Shown here piece after piece: positions 6,129 to 14,948 of a DNA stretch of 64,000 nt; the first letter of the stretch is position 1; each line of letters begins with the position of its first letter. The DNA is from Nonomuraea glycinis. GTDB lineage: Bacteria; Actinomycetota; Actinomycetes; Streptosporangiales; Streptosporangiaceae. The stretch spans positions 62,001 to 126,000 of the forward strand of contig NZ_BMNK01000014.1 in the NCBI RefSeq assembly GCF_014646515.1. The letters are read 5' to 3'. A program made the translations under genes and the position numbers. Below the pieces are notes generated by a model. That model was not told the DNA's origin. It worked only from the letters and a program-made list of their open reading frames with translations, and made no database searches.

Positions 6129-9100
6129 GCATCGGCGAGCGGGCCAGGCCGATCGACTGGTGGCTGCGCAGCCTCGGCCTGGTGGACTACACCGCCGACC
6201 TGTCCGAGCCCGCCCACCTGCACGCCGCCGTGCTGCGCTCGCCGCACCCGTACGCGCTGATCGCCTCGATCGACACCGGCCGGGCCGAGCGGATGCCCGG
6301 CGTGCGCGCCGTCATCACCCACGCGGACTTCCCGCCCGGCGCGCTCTACCAGCACCGGGGCGGCCCTCTCTCGGACCGGCCGCCGCTGGCCGGGGACGTG
6401 GTGCGAAACGTCGGCCAGGAGGTCGCCGCGGTCGCCGCCGACACGCGCGAGCAGGCCGAGGCCGCCTGCCGGGCGATCCGCGTGCGCTACCGGCCCAGGC
6501 GGGCTCCCCTGACGATCGCCGAGGCGCGCGCCCCCGGAGCCCGTGAGCTGCACCGGCGCACCACCGGCCTGCGCAACGTCAGCGTCCGCTGGGCCGCCGA
6601 CTGGGGCGACGTGCCGGCCGGCCAGGCCGCCGCCGCGCACACCGTGACCGGTGCGTTCGTCTACCCCAGCGTCTCGCACGCGGTGATGGAGCCCAACACG
6701 ACGCTCGCCGCCTGGGACGCCGAGCGCGAACTGCTCGAACTGTGGACCTCGACCCAGGCGCCCTGGTTCATCGTCAAGGAGGTCGCGGGCCTGCTCGGGC
6801 TCTCCCGTGACCAGGTGATCTGCCGGGAGGTCGCGGTCGGCGGCGGGTTCGGCGCCAAGTCCAAGATCTCCGAGCACGAGGTGCTCGCCGCCGCGCTGGC
6901 CCGCAAGTCCGGCCGGCCCGTGCTGCTCGAACTCAGCCGCGAGGAGGAGTTCGCCGCGAACAAGCCCCGGCACCGGTTCGAGACCCGGCTGCGCACCTCC
7001 GCCGACGCCGACGGGCGCATCAGCCTGTTCGAGGCCGACATCGACGTGGACAACGGCGCCTACAACCACATGGGCTCCTCGGTGCTCCGGGTCGGTGTCA
7101 TCACTCTCGGCTCGATGTACCGGCCCGACGGGGTGCGCTTCGACGCCCGGCTGGTGGACACCGCCACGCAGGCCGGCGGCCAGTTCCGTGGCTACGGCAC
7201 CCCTCAGGTCTCGCTCGCGGTGGAGAGTCAGGTGGACGAGCTGGCCGAGCGGCTCGGCGTCGACCCGATCGAGCTGCGGCTGCGCAACCTGGGCGCGGAG
7301 TGGAGCACGACGCTCTGCGGATACGAGGTGACCACCAACCGGCTGGGACCCTGCCTGGAGGCGGTCCGCGACGGCCTGGACTGGGATGCCCGCAGGCGCG
7401 AGCGGCCCGCGGGCCACGGCCTGGGCGCGGCGGTCGGCATGCACGGCAGCGGCGCGTACGCCTACGAGTTCGCCAACCGCAGCGACGCGGCCATCGACCT
7501 GTTCGAGGACGGCAGCGCCCGGGTCCGCTTCGGCGGGGCCGACGCGGGGACCGGGCAGCGCACCATCCTCGCCCAGGTGGCCGCGCACGAGCTGGGCGTC
7601 CCGCTGGACCGGGTGGAGGTGCTCTCGATGGACGGCGAGCACACGCCGTTCGAGCTGGGCGCCTGGTCCTCCCGGGGGACCCACATGACCGGCTCCTCGG
7701 TCGGGCAGGCCGCCAGGGAGCTGGCCGACCGGCTCAGGACCCTCGCCGCCGACAAGCTCGGCGAGGGCCGGATCGAGCTGCGCGACGGCCAGGCCGTCCG
7801 CGGCGACAGCTCCGTCCCCCTCGGTGACCTGGTACGGCTCAGCCCCGACAGCGTCGACGGGGTGCTCAGCCACGAGACCAGTTACCTCCTTGAGGGCACC
7901 GAGATGCTCACCCCGGACCGGGACACCGCCAACCTGTCGCCCACGTACGCGTTCGCCGCGCACGGGGCGGAGGTGCACGTGGACCGCCGTACCGGCAAGG
8001 TCAGCGTGGTCGACTACGTCGCCGCGCACGACGTGGGCCGGGCGATCAACCCGACCATGGTGGAGGGCCAGATCGCGGGCGGCGCCGCGATGGGCCTGGG
8101 CGCGGCGCTGGGCGAGGAGCTGGTCAGGGAGGGCGGGCGGGTGGTGAACGCCGCCTACGTCAACTACGCCCTGCCACGGGCCGCCGACCTGCCGCGGATC
8201 CGGCCGGTCATCGTCGAAGGGGACGATCCGGCGGGGCCGTACGGGGCCAAGAGCGTCGGGGAGATGTCGATCATTCCGCCGGGTGCGGCGGTCGTGAACG
8301 CCATCTACGACGCGGTCGGCGTACGCGTGCGCGAGCTGCCCGCCACCCCGGACAAGATCATTGACGAGCTGGCCAGGCAGGAGGGCCGGGTCCGGAAGTT
8401 CCGGATCTGGCGCCGCCCGGACCGCTGGTGGATCGCCCTGGTCCGCTGGGCCTACCCGCGCGGGCTGCACCACGCGCTGCACCGCTGGGGTGTCCGGTTC
8501 GGGCCCGGCGTCGGGCCAGGACCCGACGCGGAGCCGCAGCCGGAGGAGCTGGTCGTCGCGGCCGGGGCGAAGGAGGCTTCCGCCGCGCTCACCGGTGACG
8601 CCGTCCTGGTCGGCGGCGGCACCGACGTCCTCACCGAGGCCCGGTTGCGCCCCGCCAGACCGGCCCGGCTGGTCTCCGTAGGCGACGCCCCCGAGCTCCG
8701 CGTACTGCGCCGCTACGCCGACGCAGACGGCGACGCCAACGCCGGGGCCGACGCCGGGGCCGACGCCGGGGCCGACGCCGGGGCCGAGGCCGACGCCTCC
8801 GAGCTCCGCGTGCTGCGCCGCTACGGCGACTCCGACGGCGATGGCGGCGGCTTCGGGCTGGAGATCGGTGCGGCGGTGACGCTGGCCGAGCTGGCCGAGG
8901 CGACCGAGCGGCTGGCTCCGGCCATCGCGGCGGCGGTGGCGAGCATCGCCTCCCCGCAGATCCGCAACGCCGCGACGGTGGCGGGGAACCTGGTCCAGGC
9001 CAAGCGGTGCTGGTTCTTCCGCAACGGCTTTCCCTGCTACAAGCGCAACGGGGCGTTGAGCCCCTGCTACGCGGTGCTCGGCGACCACCGCTTCCAGCAC

Positions 9101-9640
9101 GCGGCGGCCGGGGCGCACCGGTGCCAGGCGGTCACGCCCTCCGATCTGGCGACCGTGCTGACCGCGTACGACGCCGAGGTGGAGATCGTCGGTCCGGCCG
9201 GCCGGACCACGGTGCCGCTGGCGGAGTTCTACACCGGGCCGGGCGAGACCGTGCTCGGCCCGGCGGACGTGGTGGCGCTGATCCGCGTCCCGGCCGCCGC
9301 GCTGCGCCGGCAGGGCTCGTTCGAGAAGCTCGCCCTCTACTCCGGTGACTTCGCCACCGCCTCGGCCGCGCTCACCGCGGCCGTCGACGAGCGGGGGGCG
9401 TGGTCGGACGTGCGCCTGGTCCTGGGCGCGGTCGCGCCCACCCCGTGGCGGCTCACGGCGGTCGAACGCGCCGTCGAGGGAACGACCCCGGACCTGGCCA
9501 CGCTGCGCCGCCTGGTGGACGCGGAACTCGACCGGCACGCGGACCCGCTGCCCGGCAACGTCTGGAAACTCGACGCCGCGGCCGGTCTGGTCGAGCACGC
9601 GGCCGAACACCTCTCGACCGGCAAGGGAGCAGAACGATGA
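6125..9640 (+). CDS. Molybdenum hydroxylase large subunit fused to FAD subunit
   Basis: A 1171-residue fusion. Residues about 1-770 are the molybdopterin-binding subunit: GGGFGAKSK near 240, FRGYGTPQ near 353 and the catalytic-Glu motif SVGEMSIIP near 713. Residues about 805-1171 are the FAD subunit: VGGGTDVL near 828, SPQIRNAATVAGNL near 944 and CWFFRNGFPCYKRNG with CYA after it. In most relatives (quinoline, nicotinate and CO dehydrogenases) these are separate proteins. The junction is Arg/Trp-rich. Inside the FAD part, residues about 856-903 contain an in-frame 108-base duplication with an Ala-Gly-Asp linker (see the repeat at 8693). With the small subunit it forms a water-dependent hydroxylase. 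The N-heterocycle substrate is inferred from the family. Confidence 0.92.
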   Translation: MSIGERARPIDWWLRSLGLVDYTADLSEPAHLHAAVLRSPHPYALIASIDTGRAERMPGVRAVITHADFPPGALYQHRGGPLSDRPPLAGDVVRNVGQEVAAVAADTREQAEAACRAIRVRYRPRRAPLTIAEARAPGARELHRRTTGLRNVSVRWAADWGDVPAGQAAAAHTVTGAFVYPSVSHAVMEPNTTLAAWDAERELLELWTSTQAPWFIVKEVAGLLGLSRDQVICREVAVGGGFGAKSKISEHEVLAAALARKSGRPVLLELSREEEFAANKPRHRFETRLRTSADADGRISLFEADIDVDNGAYNHMGSSVLRVGVITLGSMYRPDGVRFDARLVDTATQAGGQFRGYGTPQVSLAVESQVDELAERLGVDPIELRLRNLGAEWSTTLCGYEVTTNRLGPCLEAVRDGLDWDARRRERPAGHGLGAAVGMHGSGAYAYEFANRSDAAIDLFEDGSARVRFGGADAGTGQRTILAQVAAHELGVPLDRVEVLSMDGEHTPFELGAWSSRGTHMTGSSVGQAARELADRLRTLAADKLGEGRIELRDGQAVRGDSSVPLGDLVRLSPDSVDGVLSHETSYLLEGTEMLTPDRDTANLSPTYAFAAHGAEVHVDRRTGKVSVVDYVAAHDVGRAINPTMVEGQIAGGAAMGLGAALGEELVREGGRVVNAAYVNYALPRAADLPRIRPVIVEGDDPAGPYGAKSVGEMSIIPPGAAVVNAIYDAVGVRVRELPATPDKIIDELARQEGRVRKFRIWRRPDRWWIALVRWAYPRGLHHALHRWGVRFGPGVGPGPDAEPQPEELVVAAGAKEASAALTGDAVLVGGGTDVLTEARLRPARPARLVSVGDAPELRVLRRYADADGDANAGADAGADAGADAGAEADASELRVLRRYGDSDGDGGGFGLEIGAAVTLAELAEATERLAPAIAAAVASIASPQIRNAATVAGNLVQAKRCWFFRNGFPCYKRNGALSPCYAVLGDHRFQHAAAGAHRCQAVTPSDLATVLTAYDAEVEIVGPAGRTTVPLAEFYTGPGETVLGPADVVALIRVPAAALRRQGSFEKLALYSGDFATASAALTAAVDERGAWSDVRLVLGAVAPTPWRLTAVERAVEGTTPDLATLRRLVDAELDRHADPLPGNVWKLDAAAGLVEHAAEHLSTGKGAER
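8693..8825 (+). repeat. In-frame duplication with 12-base tandem repeats inside the FAD domain
   Basis: A 25-base segment encoding ELRVLRRY is present at 8693-8717 and again at 8801-8825 with one mismatch, exactly 108 bases (36 codons) apart. Between them are four consecutive 12-base units GCCGGGGCCGAC (8741-8788; the last unit ends GAG). These encode a Gly-Ala-Asp-Ala linker. The reading frame is kept throughout. Confidence 0.9.
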
Positions 9641-10956
9641 TCATTTCGAAGCAGGAGCAGCAGTGGATCCAGGCCGCCCGCGCCCAGGTGGAGCGGATCG
9701 ACCTGCGGGACCTGATCGCCTCGATGACGAGCATCCCCAGCCCCACCGGTCAGGAGGGTGAGCTGGCGCGGTGGCTGGCCGAGGAGATGGCCGGGCGCGG
9801 GCTGGCCGGGTTCTACCAGCCGATGGACGCCGAGCAGGGCAACGCCGTCGGGCGGCTGCGCGGCGACGGCACCGGTGCTGACCTGCTGCTCTATGCCCCG
9901 ATCGACACCCTCACCGTCGGCACCGAGGAGGAGGATCTGCCCTGGGCCGGGACGGAGCTGCGCCGGGACATGCGCGCCGAGGGGCTGATCGAGGGCGACT
10001 ATGTGGTGGGCCTGGGCGCGAGCAACCCCAAGGGCCACGGCGCGGCCCTGATCGCCGCCGCCTCGGCGGTGCGCGCCGCCGGGGTGCCGTTGCGCGGCGA
10101 CGTGATCGTCGGCCTGGGCGCGGGCGGCATGCCGACCAACCGGCGTCCGGGGGCCGCCAGGCACAACGCGGGCCAGGGCAGCGGGTGCTCGTTCATGCTG
10201 GAGCAGGGTGTCTGGGCCGACCACGCGCTGATCGCCAAGCCCGGCTGGGCGGTGCACTGGGAGGAGGTCGGCCTGTGCTGGTTCGAGGTCGTCGTCCGAG
10301 GCACCTACAGCTACGTCGGCAGCAGGCACCGCATGGCCTACCGCAACGCCATCGTCGACGCCGGGGTGGTGGCGGCGGGGCTCGACCGGTTCTTCGAGCG
10401 CTACGCCGCCGCGCACACCCGGGGGCTGGTCGCGCCGCAGGGCAACATCGGTGCGATCGAGGGCGGCTGGACGCGCACCCCCTCGCTGTCGCCCGCCGAG
10501 TGCCGGCTGCTGGTGGACCTGCGGCTCGGTCCTGACCAGGATCCGATGTCGGTGAAGCGGGAGTTCCAGGCGGCCCTGGACGGCATTCTGGCCGAGAACC
10601 CCGGGATGACCGCCGAGTCCAGGATGATCCTCGCCATCCCCGGCACCGCCACCCCGCAGGACGACTGGATCGTCCGCGCCGCCGTGGCCGCCTGGGAGGA
10701 CGTGGAGGGCCGGCCGCACGAGCCGATCACCGCCAACAGCGGGGCCACCGACGCGAACATCCTGCGCGCCCGCGGGCTCTCCACCGCCCGCGTCGGCATG
10801 GCCAGGGCGGGCGAGGGCGCACCGCTCCCGGTGGACTTCCCGATGGGGATGAACGTGGTCGACGTCCGGGAGCTGGAGAAGCTCACCAGGACGCTCATCC
10901 ACACCGTGGTCACCACCTGCACGAGAACCCGACAGGAGCTGGAGAACTCTCGATGA
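9637..10956 (+). CDS. M20-peptidase-family protein with degenerate metal site
   Basis: A 439-residue protein with the M20 amidohydrolase/peptidase fold: early PSPTGQEGELARWLAEEM, central dimerisation region and late NSGATDANILRARG. The family metal ligands look changed. The usual G-H-x-D reads APID. The S-D-x-K-G aspartate position reads SNPKG. The usual E-E pair reads LGAGGMPT. If these alignments hold, three of five zinc ligands are absent, so it may not be a metallo-hydrolase. It is coupled to both neighbours by ATGA overlaps, between the Mo hydroxylase and the ring-cleavage dioxygenase. A role in opening an amide or lactam intermediate is possible but unproven. Confidence 0.75.
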   Translation: MIISKQEQQWIQAARAQVERIDLRDLIASMTSIPSPTGQEGELARWLAEEMAGRGLAGFYQPMDAEQGNAVGRLRGDGTGADLLLYAPIDTLTVGTEEEDLPWAGTELRRDMRAEGLIEGDYVVGLGASNPKGHGAALIAAASAVRAAGVPLRGDVIVGLGAGGMPTNRRPGAARHNAGQGSGCSFMLEQGVWADHALIAKPGWAVHWEEVGLCWFEVVVRGTYSYVGSRHRMAYRNAIVDAGVVAAGLDRFFERYAAAHTRGLVAPQGNIGAIEGGWTRTPSLSPAECRLLVDLRLGPDQDPMSVKREFQAALDGILAENPGMTAESRMILAIPGTATPQDDWIVRAAVAAWEDVEGRPHEPITANSGATDANILRARGLSTARVGMARAGEGAPLPVDFPMGMNVVDVRELEKLTRTLIHTVVTTCTRTRQELENSR

Positions 10957-11885
10957 GCACGATCGTCGCCGGAATCGGCGCGTCACACAGCACGCTCATG
11001 AACACCCACTGGGACGAGGTCGCCGAGGACCCCGGCGCGCTCCGCTTCCGGGCCGGCCTGGAAGCGGCCAGGGACGTGCTGGCCGAGGCCAGGCCCGACA
11101 CGGTGATCATCATCGGCTCCAACCACTTCAGGGGCATGTTCCTCGACCTGATGCCGGCCTTCACCGTGGGCGTCGGCGAGGTGATCGGCGCGGGCGAGGC
11201 CGACACGCCCAAGGGCCGGCTGCCCGCCGACACCGCGCTGGCCCGGACCCTGGTGGAGACCATCAGCGAGGACTTCGACCCCGCGTTCTCGCTGCGCATG
11301 CAGGTGGACCACGGCATCACGCACAGCTATCAGCATCTGGTGCCGGGCCTGGACGTGCCGATCGTGCCGGTGGTGGTGAACATGTTCGCCCCGCCGCTGC
11401 CCTCACTGCGCCGCTGTGACGCGCTCGGCGCCGCGATCGGCCGCGCCGTACGACAGGACGGCCAGGACAAGCGGGTCGCGGTGATCGCCTCGGGCGGGCT
11501 CTCGCACCGGCTGCCCTGGCCCAAGTGGTACCGGGCGCTCTCCGACGACGACCGGTTCCTGGTCGAGGCGTGGCTGGAGGGCCGGGACTCCTGGCAGGAG
11601 TACGAGGTCAGGCGGCGGCAGATCATCCGGGCGGCCGAGTCGGACATCAACCCGGACTTCGACGCCCGCTTCCTGGCCGCGCTGGAGAAGGGCGACCTGA
11701 GCGAATTCCTCGGCCTGTCGGCCGACGACGTGGATCGGGTGGCGGGCAACGGGGCGCAGGAGATCCGCGCCTGGGTCGCCATGGCCGCCGCGGTCGGCCC
11801 GGCCGAGGGCGTCACGCACGCCTACGCCGCCGTCCCGCAGTGGCTCACCGGCATGGCGGTCGCCTCGATCCGGCCGCTCACCTGA
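10953..11885 (+). CDS. LigB-superfamily extradiol dioxygenase, MhpB-like (2,3-dihydroxyphenylpropionate 1,2-dioxygenase type)
   Basis: A 310-residue class III extradiol dioxygenase that opens a catechol ring beside the hydroxyls using Fe(II) and O2. The iron ligand His12 in GASHSTLM, the catalytic His near 118 in MQVDHGITH and the SGGLSH motif near 179-184 are visible. Blocks such as PPLPSLRRCDALGAAIGRA and the C-terminal EIRAWVAMAAA match the layout of E. coli MhpB, as does the length (314 in MhpB). The downstream meta-pathway genes at 19624-23345 are those that normally follow MhpB. It is the last gene of the operon starting at 3506. Its stop codon lies inside a tandem repeat. Confidence 0.88.
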   Translation: MSTIVAGIGASHSTLMNTHWDEVAEDPGALRFRAGLEAARDVLAEARPDTVIIIGSNHFRGMFLDLMPAFTVGVGEVIGAGEADTPKGRLPADTALARTLVETISEDFDPAFSLRMQVDHGITHSYQHLVPGLDVPIVPVVVNMFAPPLPSLRRCDALGAAIGRAVRQDGQDKRVAVIASGGLSHRLPWPKWYRALSDDDRFLVEAWLEGRDSWQEYEVRRRQIIRAAESDINPDFDARFLAALEKGDLSEFLGLSADDVDRVAGNGAQEIRAWVAMAAAVGPAEGVTHAYAAVPQWLTGMAVASIRPLT

Positions 11886-11934
11886 CCGGCAAGTCGCCTG
11901 AGCGGCCGCTCACCTGACCGGCAAGTCGGCTGAG
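11871..11934 (+). repeat. 32-base tandem duplication across the dioxygenase stop codon
   Basis: Two copies of a 32-base unit (11871-11902 and 11903-11934) differ at one position. The first contains the end of the dioxygenase gene and its TGA (11883-11885). A degenerate third copy may run to about 11960. It lies between convergent genes. Confidence 0.9.
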
Positions 11935-11958
11935 CGGCCGTTCGTCTGAGCGGTCGCC

Positions 11959-12678
11959 TCAGGCGGCGGGCCCCGGTGTGGCGCCGGGGCCCAGCCGGTG
12001 CAGGAACCCGTCCACCAGGCAGTCCAGCCCGAACATGAACTGGTCGTCGCTCGGCAGCGAGGTCATCTCGTCGGCGAGCGACACCATGGTCGGGAACTCG
12101 GCCAGCGGCAGCCCGGAGTAGAAGTGCACCCGCTGCCGCCGCAGCTCCTCCACCTCGGGATGGCTCGGGTCGCCCCACGAGCGCGGCGCCTGGTAGCTGG
12201 CGAAGCCCAGCGTGTAGTGCATGACCAGCCCGTACGCCTGCACCGCCGTGACACCGGGCAGGCCGGATCGCTGGAGGTAGACCAGTGCGTTCTCCAGCGC
12301 TCCGCGCATCGCCTCCCGGCTCATGGTGACCCGGGTGGTGAACAGCCTGACGATGCTCGGATGCTCGCGCATCATGGCCAGCAGCGCGGTGGCCAGGGCG
12401 CGCATCGCCTCCCGTGGCTCGCTCTCCGCCCCGCCGCCCGGCAGGGCCAGCCCGCCCAGCACGTCGTCGGCGATCCCGTCGAGGATCTCCTCCTTGTTGC
12501 GGAAGTAGCTGTAGAGCGTCATCGCGCCGATGCCGACCTCGGCGGCCAGCCGCCGGATGGTCAGCGCGTCTATGCTCTCCTCGTCGGCGAGGCGGGTCGC
12601 GGCCTCGATGATCTGCTCACGGTTGACCACCCGGCTGCCTTTGGCCGACCGAGACAGGGGTGCGCGCGCAGCCGTCAT
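11959..12678 (-). CDS. TetR-family repressor, likely master regulator of the catabolic island
   Basis: A 239-residue regulator. The N-terminal DNA-binding domain (about 15-65) has LTIRRLAAEVGIGAMTLYSY and FRNKEEILDG. The larger C-terminal domain should bind an inducer. ATG 12678 is chosen because AAGGAGAG precedes it; an in-frame ATG at 12714 has no such site. Operator 12732-12746 lies upstream, which indicates autoregulation. The same motif controls four other promoters (894, 2426, 3447 and 18678). It is the last gene of the minus-strand transport block. The inducer is probably the aromatic substrate or an early intermediate. Confidence 0.9.
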   Translation of the reverse strand: MTAARAPLSRSAKGSRVVNREQIIEAATRLADEESIDALTIRRLAAEVGIGAMTLYSYFRNKEEILDGIADDVLGGLALPGGGAESEPREAMRALATALLAMMREHPSIVRLFTTRVTMSREAMRGALENALVYLQRSGLPGVTAVQAYGLVMHYTLGFASYQAPRSWGDPSHPEVEELRRQRVHFYSGLPLAEFPTMVSLADEMTSLPSDDQFMFGLDCLVDGFLHRLGPGATPGPAA

Positions 12679-12731
12679 CGCTCTCTCCTTCAGCTCGTCC
12701 GGGTGCTCGTACAAGGGTGGTATACAACCTA

Positions 12732-12746
12732 CCGTACTTAGTGCGA
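12732..12746. promoter_or_regulatory. Operator site 4 of the YCGTACnnnGTACSG set (tetR promoter)
   Basis: CCGTACTTAGTGCGA lies in the gap between the MFS gene and tetR. It matches the set with one half-site base changed (GTGC for GTAC). It suggests negative autoregulation of the TetR gene. No clear -35/-10 pair was found. Confidence 0.55.
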
Positions 12747-12756
12747 CCGCGCTGGA

Positions 12757-13950
12757 TCATGCTCTGGTCCGGCGCAGGCGCACCGGTCCCAGGGTCAGCG
12801 TGACGGTGAGCCCGGCCAGCGACATGGCGGTGATCATCGCCGCGAACGGCACGGCCGTGGCGGCGCCGATCCCGGCCAGGGGCGCGATCAACGCGCCGAT
12901 GGTGAAGTGCAGGGCGCCCATGACCGAGGACGCGGTGCCCGCCGAGCCCGGGAAGCGGGCCAGGGCGAGCGCGGTGGCGTTGGGCATGACCAGCCCGAGT
13001 GCCGAGATCACCACGAACAGCGGTAACGCCAGCGCGGCCAGGTGCCGGCCCGGGTCGAGTGCGGCCACGCCGAGCAGGGCCACGCCGGCCGCGCTCTGGG
13101 CGCCGATGCCGGTGAGCAGCAGCCGCTCCGGCCGGATCCGGGCGGCCAGCCGGCTGTTCAGCTGGGTCATCGCGGTCAGCCCGGCCGCGTTGACCGCGAA
13201 GAGCCCGCCGTAGACCAGGGGGGACGCGCCGTACACCTCCTGGAGCAGGAAGGGGGAGGCGGCGATGTAGGCGAACATCGCGCCGAACGCGAAACCGCAG
13301 GACAGCGCGGCGCCGAGGAACGGCGGGTCGCTGAAGACGGCGCGGACCAGGCCGGGGATCCGCCGCAGCCCGCCGGACTGGCGGCGCTCCGGCGGCAGCG
13401 TCTCGCCCAGCGTGGTCAGCACGGCGAGCAGCTGGAGAGCTCCCGCCCCGGCCAGCACCAGGAAGATCGCGCGCCAGTTGCCGACCGTCAGCAGGGCGCT
13501 GCCGATCACCGGCGCGATCACGGGGGCCACCCCGAACACGGCCATCATCTGCGAGAACACCCGGACCGCGGCCGTCCCGGTGTAGAGATCCCGGACCATG
13601 GCCCGGGACAGCACGACGGCCGCCGCCCCGGCGAACCCCTGGCAGAACCGCAGCACGATCAGCAGCTCGATCGAGCCGGCGAACGCGCAGCCGAGCGAGG
13701 CCAGCACGTACAGGATGATTCCGGTGAGCAGCGGAGGGCGCCGCCCCCACAGGTCGGAGAGCGGCCCGATGACGAGCTGCCCGGAGGACAGCCCGAGCAG
13801 CGAGGCGGTCAGGGTGAGCTGGACCTGGGTGACGGACGCGTTCAGGTCGGTGGCGATCGCGGGGAACGCCGCCAGGTACATGTCACCGGAGAGGGGGCTG
13901 ATCGCGGCGAGACCGCCGAGGGTGAAGACGATCCCCCGGTTCGCTCTCAT
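12757..13950 (-). CDS. MFS transporter, Bcr/CflA drug-resistance type
   Basis: A 397-residue protein with about 12 hydrophobic segments. The Bcr/CflA (DHA1) signature is SGDMYLAAFPAIATDL in the first loop and IGPLSDLWGRRPPLL for the loop 2-3 motif. It probably exports or takes up a small molecule by proton exchange. ATG 13950 overlaps the asparaginase stop by four bases. Being in the same transcription unit as an aromatic-compound importer, it may remove a toxic intermediate or move the substrate itself. Longer N-terminal starts would add non-conserved Arg/Pro-rich sequence. Confidence 0.87.
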   Translation of the reverse strand: MRANRGIVFTLGGLAAISPLSGDMYLAAFPAIATDLNASVTQVQLTLTASLLGLSSGQLVIGPLSDLWGRRPPLLTGIILYVLASLGCAFAGSIELLIVLRFCQGFAGAAAVVLSRAMVRDLYTGTAAVRVFSQMMAVFGVAPVIAPVIGSALLTVGNWRAIFLVLAGAGALQLLAVLTTLGETLPPERRQSGGLRRIPGLVRAVFSDPPFLGAALSCGFAFGAMFAYIAASPFLLQEVYGASPLVYGGLFAVNAAGLTAMTQLNSRLAARIRPERLLLTGIGAQSAAGVALLGVAALDPGRHLAALALPLFVVISALGLVMPNATALALARFPGSAGTASSVMGALHFTIGALIAPLAGIGAATAVPFAAMITAMSLAGLTVTLTLGPVRLRRTRA

Positions 13951-14948
13951 CTCCCGCCGAACGTGTCGAACAGGTCCTGGATCCCGGCGCGGCCGGCACC
14001 GGCGGCCAAGGCCAGGGCGAGCAGCACCCGGCACTTGTACGGCGAGAGGTCCTGCCCGGCCACGAACCCGTCCGCGCGCAGCCTGGCGCTGGGCCGGACA
14101 CCGCCCGACGCGCCCCGATAGGACTGGCAGACCACCACGCCCGCCTCAGCCGCGCGCCGCAGCGCCGTAGCCTCGGCCGGGGTCGGGAACCCCGCCCCGG
14201 TCCCCGCGCTGACCAGGCCGCGGGCACCGGCGGCCACGGCCGCGTCGATCAGCGCGCCGTCCGCGCCCGGGTAGGAGACGACCACGTCCACCCGGGGGAC
14301 CGGGGTCGTCTCGGTGACCGGCAGGGTGGGGGCGGAGTGCTCCTCGGCGAAGCGGAAGCGCACCTGGCCGCCGGGGTCCACCTCGCCGAGCGGGCCGAGC
14401 CCGCCGAACGCGCCGGTCCCGGCCGTGCCGGTCTTGGCGACCCGGCGGGCCGACCAGATCGCGTCGTCCACCACGACCAGTGCGCCGCGCCCGGCCGCGG
14501 CCGGGCAGAGCGCCACCCTGGCCGCGTTGACCAGATTGAGCGGCCCGTCGCCGCTCAGCGCGGACAGCGGGCGCATCGCCGCGGTGAGCACCACCGGCGT
14601 GCCCGGCCCGAGCACCAGGTCGAGCAGGAAGGCCAGCTCCTCCAGGGTGTTGGTGCCGTGCGCGACGACCACGCCGCGCACGCCGGGCCGCTCGCGCGCC
14701 CGCCGCACCTCGCCCGCGACGCCGAGCAGCCCGGCCAGGTCCAGCGCGTGGCTCGGGCCCGCCTCGGCCGGGATCCGCACCACCTCGGCGACCCGCTCCA
14801 GGTCGGGTACGGCGGCCACCAGCTCGGCCAGCGTCAGCCGCTGATCCTCGGCCTCGGTGTATCCGGTGAGGTCCAGCGTGGCCGGCGACCAGGCCGAGAT
14901 CGTGCCGCCGGTGCCGACCAGGGCGATCCGGCCGAGCGGTCCGCTCAC
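13947..14948 (-). CDS. Asparaginase/glutaminase-family amidohydrolase
   Basis: A 333-residue protein with the two threonine motifs of L-asparaginases. The first is VGTGGTIS near the N-terminus. The second is VVAHGTNTLEELA, where relatives have HGTDTLEE, so the conserved catalytic-site Asp is Asn here. TAAMRP and SGDGPLNLVNA are also typical. The GTG start at 14948 is chosen because GAGGAA precedes it and it overlaps the permease stop (GTGA). In this transport/catabolic block it may release ammonia from an amide-containing nutrient or intermediate rather than from asparagine. The fold is sure; the specificity is open. Confidence 0.85.
   Translation of the reverse strand: MSGPLGRIALVGTGGTISAWSPATLDLTGYTEAEDQRLTLAELVAAVPDLERVAEVVRIPAEAGPSHALDLAGLLGVAGEVRRARERPGVRGVVVAHGTNTLEELAFLLDLVLGPGTPVVLTAAMRPLSALSGDGPLNLVNAARVALCPAAAGRGALVVVDDAIWSARRVAKTGTAGTGAFGGLGPLGEVDPGGQVRFRFAEEHSAPTLPVTETTPVPRVDVVVSYPGADGALIDAAVAAGARGLVSAGTGAGFPTPAEATALRRAAEAGVVVCQSYRGASGGVRPSARLRADGFVAGQDLSPYKCRVLLALALAAGAGRAGIQDLFDTFGGR

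Noticed and set aside
8693..8825. Sequencing or assembly error as the cause of the repeats in the Mo/FAD fusion
   Set aside because: The frame is kept exactly over 36 codons and similar expansions occur in several other genes, so real duplication is more likely, although reads would be needed to be sure.
6077..9610. A 1177-codon minus-strand frame opposite the Mo hydroxylase
   Set aside because: The plus strand carries all the Mo, FAD and Fe-S motifs. The antisense product is low-complexity and has no start signal.
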